64,000 nucleotides of DNA from positions 20,334,587 through 20,398,586 of the forward strand of contig NC_071333.1 of assembly GCF_010183535.1 (NCBI RefSeq), read 5' to 3'. Source of the stretch: Caenorhabditis remanei (taxonomy: Eukaryota > Nematoda > Chromadorea > Rhabditida > Rhabditidae). The stretch's first letter is position 1. The number at the start of each line of letters is the position of its first letter. Below, piece after piece: positions 56,502-64,000 of the stretch. The notes under the pieces were generated by a model. It saw only the letters and a list, made by a program, of their open reading frames with translations, ran no database searches and was not told the origin of the DNA. The position numbers and the translations under genes are program-made.

Positions 56502-56950
56502 TACAGGACCGTGCAAAAAGATACGAACTTTGACCGTTTTCAGTTTAATTTTTCTAACTTTGAAAGTGTGCCATGGCAATTTCCCCACCTATGTTTTTTA
56601 TGAATCGCGCCGATCAAAAGTAGTGCTCCATTTTTCTAGTTTACAACTTTGTTGTACGGACACTTCTTAGAAAGTTATAGAAATTTGAAGTGAACAGCTC
56701 AAAACTGCACTATTTTGCACTGAAATCGGCCGATTTGAGAGAGAAACTACTTTTTCGATATGTAGCTTGCTAGGGAGTGCCCGTACAATGAAGTCGGCAA
56801 CTACAACAATGGAGTTCTACTTTTAATCTGAATGATCCATTAAAAACCTACTAGGTCTGACAATCTGAATTACCGTAACACTCTCTCAAAGTTGAAAATT
56901 TTCAACTACAAACAAGTGTCGCATTCTTTATGGCCAGTAATGTATATCCC
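56502..56950. mobile_element. Family P palindromic element, copy near 56.7 kb
   Basis: Begins TACAGGACCGTGCAAAAAG and has inverted inner halves (AACTTTGAAAGTGTGCCATGG versus ACACTCTCTCAAAGTTG). It is a diverged member of the family best seen at 11583-12039. Confidence 0.65.
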
Positions 56951-57560
56951 GTCCCACTCCCCAAAATTGGTTTTGACCATTCAATATTCCAGGCGGACAA
57001 TATCAAATGACTACGAGAACAACGGATACCAAAAATTGTTTTAATTTTCTAGCTTTATTTTATAGCTGTTATTGACATGGAATTGAATTTTGTTTTTTCA
57101 CTCTTCTCAACCGGTAGTTTTTGTTGTTATCTCGAAATAATGATTGATCTCTAAACCTAATTTCTAAAATAAATTATTTTCTGGAAATGTTTTCTCTTGC
57201 CCTTTCATCTTCAAGTATTCAGAATATACATACTAACGAAAAAAATGAATACATTTTCAAGTAAGACAATTCAGCATGCTCAACCAACGAAGAGAATACA
57301 TATTCTATTTCTGTTCCTCTAGTTTATGTTAGTTCTAACATTAATCATAATAATAACTTATTTACGTCCGCGAGGGTTCGTGATAGGGAAAAATGAGTTC
57401 AATTTAGCCGTGTTTCAAATACTTGTATTCATAGCACAAATGCAACTTTTTCTTTTTCTTTTTTCTTGGAACGAACGTTTTTTCGTGGGAGATAGGAGAT
57501 GAATTAGCATGCTTGTAGGTCTTAGATTCGATATCCAGTGTTTCCAAAGTCACGATTTTG

Positions 57561-57839
57561 CTACCTAAGTAAGGTCATAACGAAGACTCGGAATGTTATC
57601 CACGTTTGGCGTCTGATTTTCATGACCTTCATCCTCTGAGTTTTCCGGAGCTTCTTGAGTTTTTCCAGCTTCCTCTTCCTTTGAAGTATGGCGTAAGCCT
57701 TCTTTTCATCCCATTCTTGGTTTTGCTTACTCAAATTCTTTTTGATTCGTTTTCTTCTTTTCTTTGCCCAATTCTTCAACCCTTGCTCTATTTTTACGGC
57801 ATATTCGTTCATCAGCGTATGCCAACTGCAGTTCTCCAT
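57561..57839 (-). CDS. Hypothetical basic helical protein, possibly a fragment
   Basis: A single 92-codon open frame. The C-terminal two thirds are very Lys/Arg-rich and helical (KKRRKRIKKN; LEKLKKLRKTQRMKVMKI), with codon choice typical of coding DNA. The N-terminal part begins MENCSWHTLMNEYAV. There is no signal peptide or domain. A stop codon lies upstream in frame and no splice partner was found. It may be a nuclear or nucleolar small protein, or a leftover exon of a broken gene. Confidence 0.3.
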   Translation of the reverse strand: MENCSWHTLMNEYAVKIEQGLKNWAKKRRKRIKKNLSKQNQEWDEKKAYAILQRKRKLEKLKKLRKTQRMKVMKIRRQTWITFRVFVMTLLR

Positions 57840-58799
57840 TACGATGTCGATTGTCCGTTTGATTCCTTACGTCTTCCTAACAAGTGATGTCCGCCCGACC
57901 TCCCATGAATGAAAAAAAACGGTGATTATCCTCGTATAATGTTTTGCTTGTAACATGTATTGACCACATTTTCAAAAAGGTAAAAATGTGTAAAATGTGT
58001 TACAGTTTTTTCAGATGTCTTACAGTATAGATGTTGCTATAAATCGATAATTATTCGACTTTTTATACCGCCATGAAAACTGTATCTCGTGAAAGCATTG
58101 GGTTAAAGTCCAAGATATGTGGAGCTCTCGCAAGTGTCGGGTGAATTACAGCTGGCTACTTGTTTTTCCAAGATGATACTGTTTGGACGGTGAGTTTTCG
58201 ATAGTAGATTCCAGATACTTCAAAATTATATTTTCAGAGAACAGCCGCTACTTTGTCTTTTGTTAGATTTCTTTGGGTCACACGATCTCTTACTCATTTT
58301 CGAGGCACTCGCTGTTTTATCCACATTCTTGTCTTTATCTTTTGCAAATGATAATCTTCTAAATACTCCTAAATCCTCAATCAACGTTTACTGAGACTAC
58401 TTATTCCAATATTGTTCCTTGTCACAATAAATATACATTTGGGATCACCGTTGTCACAGCTTTCCAATGATATAAGTCACGTTTCATAACTCCAACCTAA
58501 CTCCATGACCTTTCCCAGTCAGACTTTTGAATTATATTTCTCAACTAGCCGAATGCTCCCAATTCTCTATTTTTTTTCAGAGCGGCTATGAATACTAATG
58601 TGTTTCACCTATTTGTTTCGAAAATCAACTGTCATCAAAAAATCTGAATTTAATTATTCAAAACTATAACTTTATTGATAATAATTCCTAAAAAATTATT
58701 CATTTTCTTCTGGTGGATCTCGACGAAGACGGTTGCTCCTCCTTACAAGAGACCATGGGTACCATCCTCTTGGGCCAACTGAGTGCGTTTGGAAACTTT

Positions 58800-59561
58800 T
58801 CATGGCGCAAATCTATCGTACCAGTACATGATTGGCTGCATGATAGTGTGCAGTGTGACAGGCATACAACATGTGAAGTGATAAAATCGAATGCATAAGT
58901 CATCTGAATCCTTCATAGTCTTCACATTCCAGAGCCGACTGAGCATGTTGACGAGTTCCCGATCATTCTTCAATACCGGCGCGTTGATGTCGATCACTTT
59001 ATAGTCTTCAGTCAATAAGTGTACCAACTTGACTGGAATACTCCCTTCATATTTTGCCTTGGTCACCACGATGTCCATATTGGAGGGGAGGAGGACAGAT
59101 TTGCAGTCCGATCTCCATGATTGGTGGACTCCCGTCTTCGTTGATCTTCTTCATCCTCTTCAAACAAGTTTGGCCTTCAAATCTTCATTCTCTATTCTGA
59201 AAATTATACTTGTATGCACTTGCCATGATCTTGATAAGATTGATGAATAGTTACAAAAAACGTAACATTCTAAAAACAAAACTCACTTTTTACCTCCTTC
59301 CTTTCTTCGGTCCCCGAATACCACTCTGATGAAGTTGTGATCGCTTTCTACGTTCTGAAAATTTCACGTAATTATGACTTGTCTAGGAGTAATTATATTT
59401 GAAAATAATTTCTTTATAGAATTTTGAATCAAATTAGAAGTTTGACTGGAAACAGATCATACTAAAGCTGTGTTATGTTATATCTGAATGTACGAAAACG
59501 AACCTACCCCTTTCAAATTTTTTCTTTTAACATTTGATACCACATCTTCCCAAAATTCCAT
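58800..59561 (-). pseudogene. Decayed gene L (multi-exon)
   Basis: Minus-strand exons 59508-59561 (coding part of a 73-nt exon, 59508-59580), 59287-59354 and 59196 leftward join in frame to a 52-codon product starting MEFWEDVVSNVKRK and ending ENEDLKAKLV. The last exon continues with coding-like sequence in a second frame (an acidic then Ser/Pro-rich stretch) and then in the original frame as a 93-codon open reading frame (59078-58800, starting MDIVVTKAKYEG). Two frame shifts therefore separate three coding-like parts. It is either a pseudogene or the real product is only the short N-terminal part. Family unknown. Confidence 0.45.
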
Positions 59562-59691
59562 ATGAACCCGCGACACCAACCTGAACAGTTAAACCTTTGA
59601 AAATTCGTATTCGAAAATGGAAAACTTACAAAAAACACCCGAAAAACAACCCGAAGCCAATTAGAATTCAAATAAAATCAATTATATACAT

Positions 59692-60000
59692 GTTGTTGTC
59701 GACCATCTATTCAGTAAGAAGTCTTCTGAAAAATAAAGTTTAAAAATGGTCAAAAATTGTGGAAATCTAAACTCACCACTCTCCAACAGCTACATTACTA
59801 AACTGAGAAGCCTTCTCCTTTCTGCTGCTGAGAGAAGGGAGGGGGGCATACAAAGAGACGCAAAGAGAGAAAGAAATCCCATCGTGCTGGCTTCGTGTTT
59901 TGACCTTTGATAGTTGTATCCTTTCTCTATGTGTAGAAGATTACGGAAATCCCGAATGGAATCGAAGTCACTCCAGAATTGGCAAACATGCATCAAAATT
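59692..60000. repeat. Inverted repeat arm, left (partner 62092-62395)
   Basis: About 305 bp inverted relative to 62092-62395. Each arm holds a related open frame of about 66-68 codons (start ATGCATGTTTGCC or ATGTGTACCG context, sharing FWSDFD and a SLVM end), a GTGAGTTTAGATTTCC donor and the CTTCTTACTGAATAGATGG segment of repeat X. Gene L lies just left of this arm and a broken copy of it just right of the other arm. Confidence 0.75.
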
Positions 60001-62090
60001 TTGGAAAACTGAATTAGTAATGAAGCTTTCTGTAACGATCAATAATAGATTACGCATTTCCAAATAATTGTTATCGCCGAGTGCCATCAATTTGCAATAA
60101 ATGTCACAATCTGTTTTTTGTTTGGTAAAAATACCAATATTCAGAGCTCACATGTCTTCCTGTTTTCAAGTTTCTTTCATTATCTTTTGAGAGCATTAAA
60201 AAACAAATAAATAACAATTAAAACCGTTTTCCTTGAAACCTTTTCGTTTTTACAGAAACACTAGATTTGGGAGGTGCCAAAAATTTATGACGCGAACCGC
60301 AAATACACAACTCCCCTCCTGCCTGATAAAGTTTTATATCTGCAAAGTCTCACTTCAGACCCCTTTCCTTCTTTTCAAGTATACGCTTTGCTTTTCCATC
60401 TGCCGTAAACATGTTGAAACCGTTTTCCATGTCTTGATAAACCGCGTGCTCCACTTCATTTTACATGCTCCCATACTCTGCTAATTAGATTTTGGCTTCT
60501 CTCTTCGATTTCACACCTGCCTGATTTTCTCAAGCACCATGCTCACATGCATGTCGAGTTGACCACATGGCTGTCACTTACTTAATCCGTTGTTTTCTCA
60601 AGAAAACGTGAAAAGAAATGAGAATTATACATAGGTGCTCAGCTGCTTCCCTTTCTATCCCTTTTCTTCTCGGATTTGCGAAAGGACACGGCTCCAATTT
60701 ATGGAGGAACACATAGAGATTATAACACCATTCTAATCGTGAGAGATGAATATAAAAAACGAGAGTGAGAAATACAAAAATGAAAAGAATTTGAGACTGT
60801 TAAGCCTGAAAGATATGAAACCTGAAGATTTCTAAAAAAAAAAAGGTTGTCGAAGCTGTCGAACCGAGTATTCATCCTTCACATGTAAAATTTCTAGCTA
60901 TTCTGCAATCCCATTTCAGTAACTGGTTACTGCTTTACAATTAGACAAATCAGTCCAGAATATCAGTTTTCAGAAACCTATTTTCTACTTGTCTGCAACT
61001 TGTTTTGTAAATCACTCGAAAGCTGTCATTTCCTTCAGTCCTCATCTTTCCCCTTTTCACTAATTTCCGTTCATATCAATGCATTTCCTTCTTTTAAACT
61101 CTATGACGCACATGGATACACATTGAACGAATTCAGGTCCAGCATTTCATTTCCTGCAGTATCCTACTTTTCTTTGGTTCTCATGCTTTCCTGTTACGTT
61201 GACTACAGCTTCCCTTCTAAATATTTATTCAGTGGGATTCTGAAAAAAAGGGATCAAAAACTGAAAAAAATCAGTTGCCCTGCAAATAATTTGTGCGTTT
61301 TACAGCTGAAGATATCACATAATGACGGGCAAGCAGTAGGCTTACATACAAGATCAGCGCGATGAGAAAACTAACCTCTGAAAAAACTTGGAAATGAATG
61401 AAACCAGACAATACATTATTTTACGCACAAGATGAGACATCATTTGAAATTGTTACTAGAAGAATAACTAAGCATCTTTGCAGAAATATCAATGAAATAC
61501 GTTCTACATTTACTATCAACTTCACCGACCCCTCTCAGTCCATCTAATTATAAATCCCGACGGTTGTTCAAACAAACAGTGTTCCTTTTTAGGTTCATAC
61601 ACTGCAAACGTTTTCAATTTTCGGTGAGAAGGTTCGCCTTTGGTTTAGGTACACATCACACTGGAACGTATAATTATAAGATCAGTTATTTCCGGTGGTA
61701 TAACACCTTTCTCTTAAGAGTCATGTTTTCTGCACCGTGACGTTGGTTACTAACATTTTCTTGTTTATCCAGATTGCTTCATCAGAAAAAAAAACAAAGC
61801 TGGGAGAAATTGTGGGATCCAGGTGTTGATAATCATCATTGAGAGACGGATTTGCAAAAGGATTATGGAAGATTATTATATGAAGCTCTAAAAAGGGCAT
61901 AACAAAAAACGAAACCAGGAAAACAAGTCGGTTTGTGCTGGGTGAACGAACACTGGTACCTTTGCAAAAAAAAGATTGTGAAATTTAATGTAAATTTATA
62001 GACACCCGAGAAAAAACAAATATTTGGAAATATAGAAGTTATGTTTTATGGTTTCTGAATGTTTCATTATTAAAAATTCTGTTTACTGAT
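60000..62090. other. Spacer between inverted arms, no supported gene
   Basis: AT-rich with open frames of 60-121 codons (for example 61000-61365) lacking splice or composition support. No transposase motif was recognised. Confidence 0.45.
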
Positions 62091-62091
62091 A

Positions 62092-62395
62092 TATAGGTGC
62101 ATGTGTACCGATTCTGGAGTGACTTTGATTGTATTCGGGATTCCCGTAATCCTCCAAAAATACAAAAAGAATACAATTATGAAAGAAGAAAATACGAAGC
62201 CAGCACGACAGGATTTCCTTTTTCTTTGCGTCTCTTTGTATGCCCGCCCCTCTCTGAGCAGCAGAAAAAAGAATGCCTTCTCAGTTTAGTGATGTAGCTG
62301 TTGGAGAATGGTGAGTTTAGATTTCCACAATTTTTAACCTTTATTAATCTTTTTTTCAGAAGACTTCTTACTGAATAGATGGTCGACAACAACAT
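62092..62395. repeat. Inverted repeat arm, right
   Basis: Partner of 59692-60000. The included frame at 62097-62297 stays open for 66 codons despite many substitutions from its partner, and ends at the same place before a GTGAGTTTAG donor. Confidence 0.75.
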
Positions 62396-62504
62396 GTATA
62401 TAATTGATTTTATTTGAATTCTAATTTGCTTCGGGTTGTTTTTCGGGTGTTTTTTGTAAGTTTTTCATTTTCGTGTACGTGTTTTCAATAGTTTGAATTT
62501 TCAG

Positions 62505-62950
62505 ATTGGTGTCATGGGTTTGTTTGTGGTTTTGGAGAGATGTGGTTCCAAATGTTAGAAGGAGAGAAGAGAGAATGGTGAGTTCATTTCTAGACATTCA
62601 GGCATGACAGCTTTAGTAAAATTCACTGTTTCATGTCAAACTTCTAGTTTGTTTTAAAAATTCTATACAAAAATCAAATTTAAGTTGAATAACTCCTTGA
62701 CAAGTCATATTCAGTGAAATTTTTCAGAACGATGAAAGGAAGTAGATGACAATGATAAAGACACTGAAGTAGAAAGAGGGTAAAAAGTGAGTTTTATTTT
62801 TAAAATGTTACGTTTTTTGTAAATACTCACCAATCTTATGTGCATACAAATATAATTTTTTTATTGTTTCAGTAATGTTCGACGCATGTCTGGAAAACAG
62901 CGATGTGCTGCCCCCTCAACGTTTGAAACTTAATTTAATATTTTAAAGTT
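62505..62950 (+). pseudogene. Broken copy of gene L exons
   Basis: 62505-62577 is a 73-nt exon equal in length and frame to the gene L exon 59508-59580. The next exon, 62728-62786, corresponds to 59287-59354 but is shorter and has an in-frame TAG after five codons. The following GTGAGTTTT donor and intron sequence also align. It is a clear degenerate paralog in inverted orientation. Confidence 0.55.
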
Positions 62951-63269
62951 TATTTTTTTTTCTGATCGCACCATAACATTATTTGATAATGAATGAATAA
63001 AGTATCTAATCCCCGCTCGTGATTTGACGTAATGTTAGTAAATTATCAAAATAGTTGGTTCAACTAAATTTACATATACTAAATAAAACAAAATTGAAAC
63101 ATTTCCAATCTCCAAAGTTTTCAGACATCTCAAAGACTTTAGCGTCAAATAATTGCTAGAAATGGTTAAATTTTTGTTATATTATTAATCTAATTTATTA
63201 ACAAAATTTTTTATATAATGTCACTGGTGTTTTCCGATTGAGTAAACGTGTTCTATCGGCGAAGATCAT

Positions 63270-64000
63270 TTTCTTCTATTGTCCGTCTTTTTCTCTTCTT
63301 CAGAAATGAGAAATAATTGAGAGATAGAAAGTCTTCTTAGTGCCTCTTCGGTTTTCTCTTCTTCTTTTCTTCACTCGGGTTGATATTATTGCGTCGCGCA
63401 GAAAAGATAGTATAAATGATGATGGAATTTTCTGATAACAATGCGGGTAAAATACAAACAAATCTCTTTAAAATTAAAAAAGAATGAAACTATAAAATCG
63501 TTTTCAAAAGAAAATCACGTAATGTAAGGGTGATGTGTTTTCAGACTATTTTTGCTTGGAGTTTCATGCATGGCGTGATTTTTCCGTCATTCCTCAGTCG
63601 ACTAGTGAACACCCGGGCGCTAGTTATTAATTGATGTCTGCATCTCTCCGCTGATTGCTTCTGACCGACTTAATGACCCCAACCACATTTTATTCTTGCG
63701 ATGTTGTCTGCTGAGAATTGTTTCGTAGCTTTTGTAAGTTTTTCACCTTTTTTATACTGAATACAAATAGAAACTGTTTTCATAATCATGACACCATGTG
63801 TGGAGGTCTAAAGATAGATTAGTTGGCTTTTTTTTTAGAATTACTTTATATAATTATGTAAGTTTTCAACCGCTTTTTCATGATGTATTGAATTTATTTT
63901 CAGGAGACTTCTTACTGAATAGATGGTCGACAACAACATGTATATACTTGATTTTATTTGAATTCTAATGGTTTTTCGAGTGTTTCTTTGTATCTGGTGT
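63270..64000 (+). repeat. Exon-like dispersed repeat X, copy 2 (cut by window end)
   Basis: Direct copy of 55080-55850, running off the right edge. It shares the GGCGTGATTTTTCCG, GATTGCTTCTGACCGAC and ACTTCTTACTGAATAGATGG landmarks and the TTTTCAG acceptor at 63896-63902. Confidence 0.65.

Noticed and set aside
61000..61365. 121-codon open frame
   Set aside because: No start context, no splice signals in frame, and no similarity to anything else in the window; composition alone can explain it.
755..62634. CTGTTTCA motifs (755, 8872, 56166, 62627) as nematode piRNA promoters
   Set aside because: Four hits on one strand in 64 kb of AT-rich DNA is near chance, and they are not clustered.

Overview
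The window looks like nuclear DNA from a Caenorhabditis-type nematode. It is AT-rich. Introns are mostly 45-90 nt, with GTAAGT/GTGAGT donors and TTTTCAG acceptors. Several start codons sit a few bases after an acceptor-like TTTTCAG, as expected for spliced-leader trans-splicing. Foldback repeats are abundant, and the tRNA-Gly(UCC) genes have worm-type sequence. No species can be assigned from the sequence alone.

Layout. 1-7150: no complete gene, only weak exon candidates. 7.1-10.2 kb: tandem and dispersed repeats upstream of SMC-like gene A (10184-11405). 11.5-15.7 kb: foldback and duplicated non-coding blocks. 15692-17198: SMC-like gene B, followed by a small candidate gene. 18.6-20.5 kb: tandem units and a 1.36 kb foldback element. 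20838-22150: secreted Thr-rich six-cysteine protein H. 22.8-34.5 kb: a segmentally duplicated block with three tRNA-Gly(UCC) genes, two copies of one unnamed family (D, E), two copies of a second unnamed family (F, G), and a broken retrotransposon gag. 34.8-36.6 kb: repeats related to those near gene A. 36782-38037: SMC-like gene C. 38.7-40.4 kb: two small divergently transcribed single-pass membrane proteins. 43.0-44.1 kb: acidic protein J, with a miniature transposon in its intron. 44.4-51.2 kb: duplicated non-coding DNA and decayed genes. 53021-54055: secreted protein K. 55-64 kb: a repeat-rich field of exon-like copies and a decayed gene L.

The most notable content is the trio A, B and C. 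Each has four exons with the same phase-0 junctions. Each encodes a 331-347 aa protein in which the N-terminal and C-terminal ATPase lobes of an SMC protein are joined directly, with no long coiled coil and no hinge. This is the architecture known for C. elegans SMCL-1, a regulator that binds condensin SMC subunits. The Walker A motif is kept in all three. The glutamate after the Walker B aspartate is replaced by Asp, Arg and Asn respectively. The Q-loop region is replaced by a shared M-[IV]-P-x3-W motif. I infer a local expansion of hydrolysis-defective, SMC4-derived condensin regulators; no function has been shown for these copies.

The other genes are small, lineage-specific looking and mostly of unknown function. 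The window therefore reads as a fast-evolving accessory region built by local duplication.
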